From the NCBI GenBank assembly GCA_019635775.1, contig JAHBYU010000012.1, forward strand, positions 1 to 64,000: 64,000 bases of DNA, in the 5' to 3' direction. A program made the position numbers and the translations under genes. This stretch comes from Rhizobiaceae bacterium. GTDB lineage: Bacteria; Pseudomonadota; Alphaproteobacteria; Rhizobiales; Rhizobiaceae. This document shows positions 26,736 through 36,276 of this stretch, piece after piece (positions within the stretch are counted from its first letter, which is position 1; each line of letters starts with the position of its first letter). Under the pieces are notes generated by a model that worked only from the letters and a program-made list of their open reading frames with translations, did no database searches and was not told the origin of the DNA.

Positions 26736-27481
26736 GTCTCGCCACCGGAGATCGATATGGTCTGGCCCGTTATCGACCGGGCATTGTCTCCGCAAAGCCA
26801 AAGCACGGCGTCGGCGATTTCCTCCGGCTGGATGAAGCGGTTCTGTGGATTGGTGGCGGCCAGGGTCGCGCGGGCTTCCTCGACGGTGCGGCCGGTCTTG
26901 CGCACGATGTTCTCGACCGAACGCTCCAGCATCTCCGTCTCGACGAAACCGGGACAGACTGCGTTCACGGTCACGCCGGTCCGTGCCAGTTCCGCCGCCA
27001 GAGCACGCATCAGGCCGACCACGCCGTGCTTGGCCGCAACATAGGGCGCGACATAACCATAGCCCTTCAATCCGGCGGTCGAGGCGACGAACACGATCCG
27101 CCCGGCCTTGCGCGTCGACATGCCTGAAAGCGCGGGTTTCACGGTCAGGAATGCGCCGGTGAGGTTGACGTCGAGCGTTGCCTTCCAGTCTTCCAGCGTG
27201 ACCTTGTGCGCTGGCGCGCTTTCGGCAGACCCGGCATTCGCCACGATGATGCCGAACGGCCCGCGCGCGGCCTCGGCGAATTCGTAGAGCGCCAGCATGG
27301 ATTGCTCGTCGGTGACATCGGCTGCAACCGGATGGATGCGCGGATTTTCAGCCGCGACCTTTTCGAGAGCGTCGAGACGCCGGCCGCAGATCGTGACATC
27401 GATGCCGGTGGCGGCCAGCGCCAGCGCGATCGATCGTCCGACACCGGAGCCACCACCCGTTACCAGCGCGTGGTGGCTCAT
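26729..27481 (-). CDS. Short-chain dehydrogenase (3-hydroxyacyl-CoA dehydrogenase type)
   Basis: This 250-residue classical SDR has the NAD(P)-binding motif [21 protein letters not shown] in [11 protein letters not shown], and the catalytic Ser and YxxxK in [23 protein letters not shown]. The C-terminal [12 protein letters not shown] and [11 protein letters not shown] agree with FabG/PaaH-like dehydrogenases. It is coupled by ATGA overlap to the monooxygenase/reductase upstream and by 7 bases to marR downstream. It probably oxidises a hydroxyl of the reduced ring. Confidence 0.9.
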   Translation of the reverse strand: MSHHALVTGGGSGVGRSIALALAATGIDVTICGRRLDALEKVAAENPRIHPVAADVTDEQSMLALYEFAEAARGPFGIIVANAGSAESAPAHKVTLEDWKATLDVNLTGAFLTVKPALSGMSTRKAGRIVFVASTAGLKGYGYVAPYVAAKHGVVGLMRALAAELARTGVTVNAVCPGFVETEMLERSVENIVRKTGRTVEEARATLAATNPQNRFIQPEEIADAVLWLCGDNARSITGQTISISGGETW

Positions 27482-29775
27482 ACCTTGAACTCCGGCACGG
27501 CGTTGCGCTGCGCGGCGAGGCGATAGGCCTGGTCGCGACCGGGCAGGTAGGGGTCTGGCCATCTGACGCCACGGTCGCCGAGCGAAACGGCTGCGTGCAA
27601 CGTCCAGTAGGGGTCGGCCAGATGCGGACGCGCCAGGCAGACGAGGTCGGCACGACCAGCCATCAGGATCGAGTTCACATGGTCCGGCTCGTAGATGTTG
27701 CCGACCGCCATCGTCGCCATGCCGGTCTCGTTGCGGATGCGATCGGAAAACGGCGTCTGGAACATGCGGCCATAGACAGGCTTGGCGCGCGTCGACGTCT
27801 GGCCGGCCGAGACATCGCATATGTCGACGCCGGCGGCGGAAAGCATCCTGGCGATCTCCACCGCATCGGCCGGCGTCACGCCTTCGATACCAACCCAGTC
27901 ATTGGCGGAGATGCGCACAGAGATCGGCTTGTGCAGCGGCCAGGCCTCGCGCACCGCATTGAAGACTTCAAGCGGATAGCGCATGCGGTTTTCGAGCGAG
28001 CCGCCATATTCGTCCGTGCGCTTGTTGGTCAGCGGCGTAATGAACGAGGACAGCAGGTATCCATGCGCGGCGTGAATCTCCAGCATGTCGAAGCCACAGC
28101 GGTCGGCCATCTCGGCGGACGCCACGAACTGGTCGCGCACCAAGTCCATGTCCGCGCGGGTCATGGCCTTCGGCGTCTGGTGTTTGTCGGACCACGCGAC
28201 CGGCGAAGCGCCGAGAATCTGCCAGTTGTCCTCCCTCAGCGGCATGCCGTCGTCTTCCCACGGCACCTGCACCGAAGCCTTTGCACCCGCATGACCGATC
28301 TGCGCACAGATTTTCGCAGGCGTCTCGCGATGCACGAAGTCGACCAGCCTTTTCCACGCGGTCTCATGCTCGGGCTTGTAGAAGCCGGGACAACCCGGCG
28401 TTATGCGTCCCTCGGGACTGACGCAGGTCATCTCGATATAGACGAGGCCAGCACCGCCCTTCGCCCGTTCGGCGTAGTGCGTGAAATGCCAGTCGGTCGG
28501 GCAGCCATCGACGGCCTTGTACTGCGCCATCGGCGAGACGACGACGCGGTTGACGAGTTTCATGTCGCGCAACTGGTAGGGCGCGAACATCGGCGCGCGC
28601 TTCCAGCTTTCCTCCGGCGCACCGGCCTCCCGCTGGAACCACTCTTCCGCCCCACCCAGCCACTTCGGATCGCGCAGCCGCAGATTCTCGTGGCTGATGC
28701 GCTGCGAACGGGTCAGCAGCGAATAGTTGAACTGAACGGGATCGAGGTCGAGATAGCGCTCCACCTCCTCGAACCATTCCAGCGAATTGCGCGCGGCCGA
28801 TTGAAGCTTGAGCACTTCGGTGCGCCGCGTGTCCTCATATTTCTGGAAGGCGGATTCAAGGTCGGGTTCGGAATGCACGTAGTCCGCAAGTGCGATCGCG
28901 CTTTCCAGCGCCAGCTTGCTGCCCGAGCCGATCGAAAAATGGGCGGAAGCGGCGGCGTCGCCCATCAGCGCGAGGTTCTTGTATGACCAGCGCTCGCACA
29001 GAATGCGCGGGAAGTTGATCCATGCCGAACCACGGATGTGGTTGGCGTTGGACATCAGCGGATGGCCGCCGAGATGCTTCTCGAAAATCTTCTCGCAAGT
29101 AGCGATGGACTCTTCCTTCGTCATCTCGCCGAAGCCGAAGCCGTCCCATGTTTCCTGCGAGCATTCTATGATGAACGTCGCGGTCTCCGGATCGAACTGG
29201 TAGGCGTGCGCCCAGATCCAGCCATGCTCGGTCTTCTCGAAGATGAAGGTGAAGGCATCGTCGAATTTCTGGTGTGTGCCGAGCCAGACGAACTTGCATT
29301 TGCGCGTGTCGATATCGGGCTTGAAAACGTCCTCGAAAGTCGAGCGCGAGCGCGAGTTAAGACCGTCCGCCGCGACAACCAGATCGTGCGTTTCCATGTA
29401 GGGGCGCGGGTCAGGCGCTTCGGTCTCGAACTGCACGTTGATGCCGAGTTCGCGCGCTCGGCGCTGCAGCAGCAGCAGGAGACGCTTGCGGCCGATGCCG
29501 CAAAAGCCGTGGCCGGTGGAAACCGTGCGCGTGTCCTTGTAGATGACGGCGATGTCGTCCCAATAGGCGAAGTAGCGCTTGATCCAGACGGCGCTGACGG
29601 GGTCGTTGCGATTGAGGTTTTCGAGCGTTTCGGCCGACAGCACCACGCCCCAGCCAAACGTGTCATCCGGCTTGTTGCGTTCGATGACGGTGATGTCGTG
29701 CGCGGAATTGCGCAGCTTCATCGAGATCGCGAAGTAGAGACCGGCAGGCCCGCCACCAAGAATCGCGACCTTCAT
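27478..29775 (-). CDS. 2-aminobenzoyl-CoA monooxygenase/reductase (ACMR-type)
   Basis: This 765-residue protein has two domains. Residues about 1-390 are a flavoprotein monooxygenase (FAD site [16 protein letters not shown], second FAD motif [22 protein letters not shown]). Residues about 395-765 are an Old Yellow Enzyme/NADH:flavin oxidoreductase domain ([46 protein letters not shown]). This architecture is that of Azoarcus evansii aminobenzoyl-CoA monooxygenase/reductase, which hydroxylates and then reduces the ring; salicylyl-CoA 5-hydroxylase is also related in its N-terminal part. Neighbouring kyn genes and an aminobenzoate ligase favour anthraniloyl-CoA. AGGAGG precedes the start. It is the first gene of the operon. 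Confidence 0.93.
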   Translation of the reverse strand: MKVAILGGGPAGLYFAISMKLRNSAHDITVIERNKPDDTFGWGVVLSAETLENLNRNDPVSAVWIKRYFAYWDDIAVIYKDTRTVSTGHGFCGIGRKRLLLLLQRRARELGINVQFETEAPDPRPYMETHDLVVAADGLNSRSRSTFEDVFKPDIDTRKCKFVWLGTHQKFDDAFTFIFEKTEHGWIWAHAYQFDPETATFIIECSQETWDGFGFGEMTKEESIATCEKIFEKHLGGHPLMSNANHIRGSAWINFPRILCERWSYKNLALMGDAAASAHFSIGSGSKLALESAIALADYVHSEPDLESAFQKYEDTRRTEVLKLQSAARNSLEWFEEVERYLDLDPVQFNYSLLTRSQRISHENLRLRDPKWLGGAEEWFQREAGAPEESWKRAPMFAPYQLRDMKLVNRVVVSPMAQYKAVDGCPTDWHFTHYAERAKGGAGLVYIEMTCVSPEGRITPGCPGFYKPEHETAWKRLVDFVHRETPAKICAQIGHAGAKASVQVPWEDDGMPLREDNWQILGASPVAWSDKHQTPKAMTRADMDLVRDQFVASAEMADRCGFDMLEIHAAHGYLLSSFITPLTNKRTDEYGGSLENRMRYPLEVFNAVREAWPLHKPISVRISANDWVGIEGVTPADAVEIARMLSAAGVDICDVSAGQTSTRAKPVYGRMFQTPFSDRIRNETGMATMAVGNIYEPDHVNSILMAGRADLVCLARPHLADPYWTLHAAVSLGDRGVRWPDPYLPGRDQAYRLAAQRNAVPEFKV

Positions 29776-29832
29776 CGTGTAGCCTCCTGAATTCTTCGAA
29801 GGGTACTATCGCGCCGGATGCAAATTACTTCA

Positions 29833-29850
29833 AGCTTAAAATTTCAAGCT
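29833..29850. promoter_or_regulatory. Leader region of the anthraniloyl-CoA operon with imperfect palindrome
   Basis: AGCTTAAAATTTCAAGCT is an 18-base palindrome with a single mismatched pair, in the only sizeable gap (149 bases) upstream of the 11-gene operon. On the minus strand AGCTTGAA occurs twice, 14 bases apart. Size and symmetry suit a MarR dimer, so it is the best candidate site for the regulator at 26265. Confidence 0.5.
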
Positions 29851-29924
29851 GTCGGAAATTTGCCTGAAGGCGAGCCAGAGCCGCTGCATCCGGCCCGCCT
29901 GACCACGTCAGATACGCGGCGGTG

Positions 29925-30524
29925 CTATTTGGTGGGGTCCTTCGGGCTCCACAGGATGGTTCCGCCGTCCTTCTCGTAGGCCATGCCGTCGGGATAGCTG
30001 ATCGCCTCGAACTGGAGCCCCCAGGGTGCCTGGAAATACATGACGGTCTGTCCCGCCGCAGGGCCTTCGCCGACCGGCAGCACGATGCGGGTCGCCACGC
30101 CCTTTTCCTTGAGATATTTCTCCGCCGCCGCTACGTCATCGACATAGAAGGCGATGTGGAACGCGCCGATGTCGCTGTTTTTCTGCGCCAGGTCCTTCTG
30201 GTCGGGCGCGGTATATTCGAACAGTTCGATGTTCGAGCCGAAGCCGCAGCGCAACAGTGTGATCTCCTTGATGACCGCCTTGGGATCAACGCCCAGAAGA
30301 TCCTGCATGAAGGTGCCCTTGTCATCGGCGAAGGGACCGAAAGACATGGCCTTCTGGCAGCCGACGACATTTGTGAAGAAATCCACTGCCTGCGCCATGT
30401 CCGGCACGGTGATGCCGGTGTGGTCGTGGCCACGCATGCCTGGAATGGCGTCGGCCGAGGCACCGCCGATGAGCGTGCCGAGAAACGCGGCCGACAGGAA
30501 TGCGCTGCGTAAAGAACGGTTCAT
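29925..30524 (-). CDS. Exported VOC-family (glyoxalase/dioxygenase fold) protein
   Basis: This 199-residue precursor starts MNRSLRSAFLSAAFLGTLIGGASADA, a signal peptide, then a vicinal-oxygen-chelate domain with metal-type His in HDHTGITVPDMAQAVDFFTNVVG and a second module from FHIAFYVDDVAAAEKYL to APWGLQFEAISYPDG. The second-module Glu (QFEAIS) fits a metal ligand. GGGAGACTAGC precedes the ATG at 30524. A periplasmic VOC protein at the end of a peptide-type transporter operon is unusual; it might modify or bind an aromatic ligand before import. Function unknown. Confidence 0.75.
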   Translation of the reverse strand: MNRSLRSAFLSAAFLGTLIGGASADAIPGMRGHDHTGITVPDMAQAVDFFTNVVGCQKAMSFGPFADDKGTFMQDLLGVDPKAVIKEITLLRCGFGSNIELFEYTAPDQKDLAQKNSDIGAFHIAFYVDDVAAAEKYLKEKGVATRIVLPVGEGPAAGQTVMYFQAPWGLQFEAISYPDGMAYEKDGGTILWSPKDPTK

Positions 30525-30604
30525 GCTAGTCTCCCAATGGCGGGCAATCCCCTGAGTTTCCGGATCGGCCGCCCGCTTGGCCGAGCAGGTTTCGAAGTGA
30601 ACGG

Positions 30605-31420
30605 CTATCCGGCCTTCAGCCAGTTTGCGTCGATCTCGGGCAGCGGGATCGCTGCGATGAGATCGCGCGTGTAGGCATGTTGCGGGTCGGCGAAGAGTGC
30701 GTCGGTCGGTCCTTGCTCCACGATCTCTCCGTGACGCATGACGATAGTCTGCCTGCACAGGCGACGAATGACCGAAAGGTCGTGGCTTATGAAGGCGACG
30801 GTCAGCCCCATCTCGTCTGCGAGGCGTTCCAGAAGCGTCAGGATCTGCGCCTGCGTGGAAACGTCGAGGCCGGAGACGATCTCGTCTGCCAGCACGAAAT
30901 TTGGCGAGAGCGCGAGAGCACGCGCGATGCCGACACGCTGGCGCTGCCCGCCCGACAGTTCGTGGCGATAGCGCTTCGCGAAGTTTTCCGGCAGGCCGAC
31001 GCGCTTCAGCGCTTCGGCTACACGTTGACTGATGTTGTCGCCGAGCCCGTTGAGTTTCAGCGGTGCGGCAATGATCGCGCCGATGGTGCGACGCGGATTG
31101 AGCGACGACATCGGGTCCTGGAAGATCATCTGGAGATTGCGTCGCAGCGGCCGCAATTCGGTCTCCGGAAGGTGCGTGATGTCGCGACCGTCGAACAGGA
31201 CCTTGCCGGCGCTGGGCTCAATCAACCGCACCAGAGCGCGCCCGAGTGTGGATTTTCCGGAGCCGGACTCGCCAACGATGCCCGTGACCGAGTGGCGCGG
31301 CAGTTCGAAGTCGAGCCCCTTCAGGATTTCGACCATCGGTGCGCTGCCGATGACCGGCTTCTTCGTCATGTCTGGTAGCGCGACCTTCAGCCCGCTCACC
31401 TTGAACAGGTTTTCAGCCAC
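30605..31420 (-). CDS. Dipeptide/oligopeptide-type ABC transporter ATPase (DppF/OppF-like)
   Basis: This 271-residue ATPase has Walker A GESGSGKSTLGRALVRL, the OppF hallmark MIFQDPMSSLNPRRTIG, signature LSGGQRQRVGIARAL, and a Walker B region FVLADEIVSGLD. The usual DEP is replaced by DEI, a mild oddity. It starts with GTG overlapping the preceding ATPase by 8 bases. It forms the ATPase heterodimer with the protein at 31413. Confidence 0.9.
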   Translation of the reverse strand: MAENLFKVSGLKVALPDMTKKPVIGSAPMVEILKGLDFELPRHSVTGIVGESGSGKSTLGRALVRLIEPSAGKVLFDGRDITHLPETELRPLRRNLQMIFQDPMSSLNPRRTIGAIIAAPLKLNGLGDNISQRVAEALKRVGLPENFAKRYRHELSGGQRQRVGIARALALSPNFVLADEIVSGLDVSTQAQILTLLERLADEMGLTVAFISHDLSVIRRLCRQTIVMRHGEIVEQGPTDALFADPQHAYTRDLIAAIPLPEIDANWLKAG

Positions 31421-32303
31421 GGCCAGTTCCCCCGCCGGGTTTCCAGTCGTGATCCGCGACAGCGATTTCTGCAGCGAGTCCCGCGAGAACGGTGTCGTCC
31501 ACGGGCATCAGCGATGCCATCGGGTCGGTGTATTTCGGCGTGGCGGCCATCAGCGCGCGCGTATAGGCGTGCTGCGGGTCGGCAAACAGGGCGGGCGTAT
31601 CCGCCTCCTCGACCACCTTGCCGGCATAGAGAACTGTGACCCTCTGGCTGATCTTGGCGACGACGCCGAGGTCGTGTGTGACGAACAGGATCGCCGTGCC
31701 GTGCTCCTGTTGCAGCTGGGCGATGAGGCGCAGGATCTGCTTTTGTACGGTGACGTCGAGCGCCGTGGTTGGCTCGTCGGCGACGATCAGGCGCGGCTCC
31801 GACGCAAAGGCTGCTGCGATGAGAACACGCTGGCGCATGCCGCCGGAAAGTTCGTGCGGATAGGAGCGCATCACGCGGTCCGGTTCACGGATATGGACCT
31901 CGTCAAGCAGTTGCCGGACGCGCCTGTCTGCCTTGTCGGCGGCCCAGCCGAGGATATGAATCAGCCGGTCGGTCATCTGCGGACCGACGCGCCGCGAGGG
32001 GTTCAGCGCAGTCAGCGGGTCTTGCGGGATGAGCGCGGCCTTTGCGCCGATGACGCGGCGGCGTTCTTTGGCCGAGAGCTGTCCAAGGTCCGCGCCTTCC
32101 AGATGGATCGATCCTTCCACGATGCGCACGCTCGGTGGCAGCACGCCAAGCACGGCCTTGCCGATCATGCTTTTGCCGGCACCGCTTTCGCCGACCAGCG
32201 CGCGCACCTCGCCCGGCTGGACGGTAAGAGAGACCGAACGTAGCACGCGCTGGCCAGACGGCAGCCTGGCGCTGAGGTTCGATATGTCCAAGCAGGCGCT
32301 CAT
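31413..32303 (-). CDS. Dipeptide/oligopeptide-type ABC transporter ATPase (DppD/OppD-like)
   Basis: This 296-residue ATPase has Walker A GESGAGKSMIGKAVLG, IPQDPLTALNPSRRVG, signature LSGGMRQRVLIAAAF and Walker B LIVADEPTTALD. Start ATG 32303 overlaps the permease stop as ATGA; a long upstream in-frame extension is spurious. The C-terminus has the YTRALMAATPK pattern of peptide-transporter ATPases. Confidence 0.9.
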   Translation of the reverse strand: MSACLDISNLSARLPSGQRVLRSVSLTVQPGEVRALVGESGAGKSMIGKAVLGVLPPSVRIVEGSIHLEGADLGQLSAKERRRVIGAKAALIPQDPLTALNPSRRVGPQMTDRLIHILGWAADKADRRVRQLLDEVHIREPDRVMRSYPHELSGGMRQRVLIAAAFASEPRLIVADEPTTALDVTVQKQILRLIAQLQQEHGTAILFVTHDLGVVAKISQRVTVLYAGKVVEEADTPALFADPQHAYTRALMAATPKYTDPMASLMPVDDTVLAGLAAEIAVADHDWKPGGGTGRG

Positions 32304-33151
32304 CGCAGCACCGGGTCGAAGCGCGACTTCAGCCCCTCGCCAAACTGGCTGAAGGAAAGCACGGTCAGGAAAAGCGCGATCAGCGGAAAGACAAGCACCC
32401 ACCATGCCTGATGGATGGACAGCCGGCCCTCGGCGATGATGCCACCCCATGTCGGGTCGTCGCTGGAAATGGACAGGTTGACGAAGGACAGGATCGCCTC
32501 GACGATGACGGCGATGCCCATCTCCAGCGACAGCAGCGCAACGATGGAGGGCAGCACGTTCGACAGGACTTCCGAAATCATGATCCTGAAGCGGCCGAAG
32601 CCGGCGATCCGGGCGTTCTCGACATAGTCCATGCGCGACTGGCTCATGGCCTCGGCGCGGATGACGCGGCAGAAGCGCGTCCAGTCGATGACGGCGATGG
32701 CGATGATGACCGACATGAGGCCCGTGCCGAAAACCGCAACGAGAAGAATGGCGAACAGGACCGGCGGGAACGCCATCCAGATGTCGACGATGCGCGAGAT
32801 GATGCGGTCGGGCCAGCCGCCGAAATAACCAGCGATCAGGCCAAGCGTCGACCCCACGACGCAGGCGGCGATCGCCGCGGCGAAGGCCACGATTAGCGCG
32901 ATGCGCGCCCCGAAGATCAGCCGCGAGAGCAGGTCGCGTCCAAGGCTGTCGGTGCCAAGCCAGAATCCTGGCTCCGAGCCCGGCATCCAGAAGGGCGGCA
33001 GGCGCTCCAGCATGAGGTCCTGCATCAACGGGTCGTGCGGAGCGACCAGCGGCGCGAAGATCGCCGCGATCAGCACGATCGCCAGCCATGCACCTGCAAG
33101 AATGAGCCTTGCGTCGAGGCGGCGGCCGGGTAGGGCGCGGGCGTCAGCCAT
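32300..33151 (-). CDS. Dipeptide-type ABC transporter permease (DppC-like)
   Basis: This 283-residue inner-membrane permease has the DppC features WLGTDSLGRDLLSRLIFGARIALIV, a GYFGGWPDRIISRIVDIWMAFP segment and an EAMSQSRMDYVENARIAGFGRFRI coupling loop. ATG 33151 overlaps the dppB-like stop by 8 bases (ATGGCTGA), favouring it over an ATG nine codons upstream. Confidence 0.92.
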   Translation of the reverse strand: MADARALPGRRLDARLILAGAWLAIVLIAAIFAPLVAPHDPLMQDLMLERLPPFWMPGSEPGFWLGTDSLGRDLLSRLIFGARIALIVAFAAAIAACVVGSTLGLIAGYFGGWPDRIISRIVDIWMAFPPVLFAILLVAVFGTGLMSVIIAIAVIDWTRFCRVIRAEAMSQSRMDYVENARIAGFGRFRIMISEVLSNVLPSIVALLSLEMGIAVIVEAILSFVNLSISSDDPTWGGIIAEGRLSIHQAWWVLVFPLIALFLTVLSFSQFGEGLKSRFDPVLR

Positions 33152-34151
33152 GACGAAGCCTCGGATTGAGGAGCGCATACATCATGTCGACAGCGAGGTT
33201 GATCAGCACGAAGATGAGCGCGAAGACCAGCACGATGCCCTGGATCAGCGGCAGGTCGCGATTGATCACGGCGTCGATCGCCATGTTGCCGAGCCCCTCA
33301 TAGGAGAACAGCCGTTCGATGATGACGGTGCCGCCGATCAGGAAAGTGAACTGGACGCCGATCAGCGTGAGCGTCGGCAACGCGGCATTCTTCAACGCTT
33401 CGCGCAGGATCACGCTGGTCTCGGAAAACCCCTTCACGCGCGCCAGCGTGACATAGTCCAGCGTCATCACCTCCTTCAGCGATATTTTCAGAAGCTGTGA
33501 GATGATCGCCGCGAGCGGCAGGGCAAGCGCCAACGCCGGCATGAACATATGCCCGATCAGGTCCTTCGTCAGATCGAACCGGAAACGGAGAATGCTTTCG
33601 AACAGGTAGAACTGGGTGACAAAGGGCAGGTCGAGGCGTGGCGAGACGCGACCCGAAATGTGGAACACCGGCCACAGCACGCCGAACAGCAGGATGAGCG
33701 CAAGTCCCCACAGGAAATCGGGAATCGAAAGCGCCGCGCCGTTGGCGACGTCGATGCCTGCCTCAACCGCGGTGCCCTGCTCGCGTGCGCCCAGAATGGC
33801 CAGCGGCCCGCCGATCAGAAGCGCGATGAAAAGCGCGAAAATGGAAAGCTCAAGCGTGGCGGGCAGGCGACTCAGCACAAGCGACATGACGTCCTGCCTG
33901 AGCGATATGGAAGTTCCGAAGTTGCCCTGGAGAACGCCGGAGAACCAGATGAAATATTGTTCCACGATCGAGCGGTCGAGCCCGTAAAGCGCGCGCAGCC
34001 GGGCGATGTCGTCATCGCTCGCGCCTGGCGGCAGCATCATGGCGATCGGGTCGCCCGGCGCGACGCGGATGATCACGAAGACCACCACGGACACGCCGAG
34101 AAGCGTGATCGCCATGGTGAGAAGCCGGATCAGGAACCGTTGAAAAATCAT
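33144..34151 (-). CDS. Dipeptide-type ABC transporter permease (DppB-like)
   Basis: This 335-residue permease begins with the DppB-type first helix and RVAPGDPIAMMLPP, and has IISQLLKISLKEVMTLDYVTLARVKGFSE as the coupling helix and TVIIERLFSYEGLGNMAIDAV near the C-terminus. It forms the channel with the DppC-like protein. It is separated from the binding-protein gene by 95 bases that contain two hairpins. Confidence 0.92.
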   Translation of the reverse strand: MIFQRFLIRLLTMAITLLGVSVVVFVIIRVAPGDPIAMMLPPGASDDDIARLRALYGLDRSIVEQYFIWFSGVLQGNFGTSISLRQDVMSLVLSRLPATLELSIFALFIALLIGGPLAILGAREQGTAVEAGIDVANGAALSIPDFLWGLALILLFGVLWPVFHISGRVSPRLDLPFVTQFYLFESILRFRFDLTKDLIGHMFMPALALALPLAAIISQLLKISLKEVMTLDYVTLARVKGFSETSVILREALKNAALPTLTLIGVQFTFLIGGTVIIERLFSYEGLGNMAIDAVINRDLPLIQGIVLVFALIFVLINLAVDMMYALLNPRLRHG

Positions 34152-34161
34152 GATCTATCAA

Positions 34162-34229
34162 GCCGCCCGCGAGGCGGCATGGCAAGGAAACTGGAAGGAA
34201 TGCGCGCCGCCCCGAAGGCGGGACGGCGC
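34162..34229 (-). other. Two hairpins between binding-protein and permease genes
   Basis: GCCGCC-CGCGA-GGCGGC (34162-34178) and a 10-bp near-perfect stem GCGCCGCCCC/GGGACGGCGC (34204-34229) follow the binding-protein stop. They lack a run of T, so mRNA stabilisation or partial attenuation is more likely than full termination. Confidence 0.45.
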
Positions 34230-34246
34230 TGTTCCGGGTGCAGCGA

Positions 34247-35788
34247 TCAGGCCGGCGACATCAGATGCGGCAGTAACGCGCCCGACTTGTGCGGCACGAC
34301 CTTGACCGTATCGGAATAGACGATCGGCTGGGCATACTGCAGAAGCGGCAGCGCGTAGGCGTTGTCGGCGATCAGCTTGCTGACGCCCTTCCAGCCGGCG
34401 ATGCGCTTGGCCTCGTCGGCCTCGCCCCAGAGCGGGTTGATCGCGTCGATGACGTCCTGGCTGTCCCAGACCGAGTGAGGGCTCGGACCATAGATGGCGA
34501 ATCCCGTCGAGGTTGTCGGGTCGCCGATCGAGTTGCCCCAGTTGTAGAAAGCTGCCGGGGCGAGCTGGTCGGCAGCGCGCAACTCGTAGTGCTTGGCGAT
34601 CTCGTAGACCTCGATATTGGCCTCGATGCCGACCTTGCGCCACATGCCGACGATCGCCTGGATCATCTCGTAGTCCTTCGGCTTGAAGCCGCGCGTCGTC
34701 TGGATGGTGAACTTGACCGGATTTTCGGGCGAATAGCCGGACGCCTTCAGCAGTTCCATCGCCTTTTCCGGATTGTACTCGACCTTGATCGTTTCGTCGT
34801 AGGCCTCGTATTCCGGCGTTTCCAGCGTGTCGATCGGCAGGCCGTAGCCGCGCAACAGGCGGTCGACCAGCAGCTTCTTGTCGACCGACATGACGGCGGC
34901 CTTGCGGACGTTCGGATCGAGCATGACGTCTATATCGTTGAAGAAGATCATGCCGATGTCGGACACGGTGTCGGCGGAGCCGCCCAGGCCATCCTTGGCG
35001 ATCAGGCGGTCATATTCCTCGTAGGGAATTTCGAGCGTGACGTGCGATGCGCCCGACTCGATCTCGGCGACGCGGCTGGCGGCGTCGGTGACGAACTTGA
35101 TCGTCACGTTCTCGAATGCAGGCTTGTCGCCCCAGTAGTTCGGATTTGCCTTCAACTGGACGAAGGCGTTGCGCTCGTATTTCTCGACCATGTATGGGCC
35201 GGTGCCGATCGGCTTGGCCTCGAAGCCTTCCGCGCCGACCTTCTCAAAATAGGCCTTGGGCAGCACGTAGCCGGTGAGGAACGACATCCACTTGAAGTAT
35301 GTGGGGTCGAACTGCACGACATCGCCGGTGATCTTGTTGCCGTCGATCTTGAAGTTATTGACGTTTTTCCAGACGAACTGGATCGGGTTGCCGGTTTCTT
35401 CCTTCGCGGCGCGCTCCAGCGACCAGACAATGTCCTCGGCGGTGAAGGGCGAGCCGTCGTGCCATGTGACGCCCTCGCGAACGGTCATGTGGACCTGCTT
35501 GAGATCGTCGGAGAAGCCCCATTCGGTGAGCAGGCCGGGGGCAAGCGAAAGATCCGGCTTCTGCAGGATGAACTGGTCGAACACCGACTGATAGATGCCC
35601 TGGATTGTCGGGTTGACCGCGGAAGGCCCGGTCGTCGGATCCCACGAAGGAAGGTTGACGTTGTAGGCGATGACGAGTTCGTCAGCCTGCGCAAGCGCCA
35701 TGCGTGGCATCGAGATGCCCGCCATGGCTGCGGTTGCGCCCGCCAGTTTCAATATAGTTCGTCTGTTGATCCCATTTTTCATGTTCAT
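34247..35788 (-). CDS. Peptide/opine-type ABC substrate-binding protein (SBP family 5)
   Basis: This 513-residue precursor has a Tat-like or Sec signal (NGINRRTILKLAGATAAMAG ending ALAQA) and the family 5 features TEWGFSDDLKQVHMTVREGVTWHDGSPFTAEDIVWSLER, PIGTGPYMVEKYERN and a long C-terminal lobe. The twin arginine before a hydrophobic stretch hints at Tat export. GGGGA precedes ATG 35788 (35782 is also possible). Family 5 receptors bind peptides, opines, nickel or aromatic-amine conjugates. With a complete permease/ATPase set downstream and aromatic genes around it, an indolic or aromatic amino compound is plausible. Confidence 0.9.
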   Translation of the reverse strand: MNMKNGINRRTILKLAGATAAMAGISMPRMALAQADELVIAYNVNLPSWDPTTGPSAVNPTIQGIYQSVFDQFILQKPDLSLAPGLLTEWGFSDDLKQVHMTVREGVTWHDGSPFTAEDIVWSLERAAKEETGNPIQFVWKNVNNFKIDGNKITGDVVQFDPTYFKWMSFLTGYVLPKAYFEKVGAEGFEAKPIGTGPYMVEKYERNAFVQLKANPNYWGDKPAFENVTIKFVTDAASRVAEIESGASHVTLEIPYEEYDRLIAKDGLGGSADTVSDIGMIFFNDIDVMLDPNVRKAAVMSVDKKLLVDRLLRGYGLPIDTLETPEYEAYDETIKVEYNPEKAMELLKASGYSPENPVKFTIQTTRGFKPKDYEMIQAIVGMWRKVGIEANIEVYEIAKHYELRAADQLAPAAFYNWGNSIGDPTTSTGFAIYGPSPHSVWDSQDVIDAINPLWGEADEAKRIAGWKGVSKLIADNAYALPLLQYAQPIVYSDTVKVVPHKSGALLPHLMSPA

Positions 35789-35840
35789 ATTCCCCAGTTG
35801 ATTGTTGATTGGTTTTTGAACGCCCTCGGGCGCGGTTGCT

Positions 35841-36242
35841 CTAGAGTGCTGCCGTGGCTTCGATCTCCACCAGAAAATCCGGAAGCGCCAGGGCCTGGAC
35901 GCCGATGAAGGTGTTGGCCGCCGGCACGACGCCGTCATAAAAGGCCATGATCTCGCCGATCACGGGCCCTAGCTTTTCCGGCGAATGATCGACGACATAG
36001 GTCCGCAGGCGCACGATGTCGGCAGGCGTTGCGCCGACCTCGGCAAGAACGGCCTTGAGGTTGGCGAGCGCCTGACGCGTCTGGGCAGCAAGATCGCCGG
36101 GACCAACAACCTCGCCTTCCTTGTTCCATGCGACCTGCCCGGACAGGTGAAGCGTGCGGCCGCCATTCTGCTCGACGGCGTGGGAGAAGCCGAACTGCGT
36201 GGATTCGTACAATGATGCCGGGTTTATCGCCTTGCGCTTCAC
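35841..36242 (-). CDS. RidA/YjgF family protein in the transporter operon
   Basis: This 133-residue Rid protein has FGFSHAVEQNGGRTLHLSGQVAWN, TRQALANLKAVLAEVGATPADIVRLRTYVVD and FLVEIEATAAL. The start is a GTG at 36242 because GAGGATACA precedes it and a longer frame overlaps the upstream flavoprotein gene. The catalytic arginine strand reads PAANTF rather than PARS, so it is an Arg-less Rid type. It lies between a flavin oxidoreductase gene (34 bases upstream) and the binding protein, suggesting it handles a reactive product of that flavoprotein. Confidence 0.85.
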   Translation of the reverse strand: MKRKAINPASLYESTQFGFSHAVEQNGGRTLHLSGQVAWNKEGEVVGPGDLAAQTRQALANLKAVLAEVGATPADIVRLRTYVVDHSPEKLGPVIGEIMAFYDGVVPAANTFIGVQALALPDFLVEIEATAAL

Positions 36243-36276
36243 TGTATCCTCGCTCCCTCGATTTGTGTGATCATCG

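Noticed and set aside
34289-35908. 539-codon plus-strand frame antisense to the family 5 binding protein.
   Set aside because: Shadow frame caused by codon bias; the minus strand has signal peptide and family motifs.
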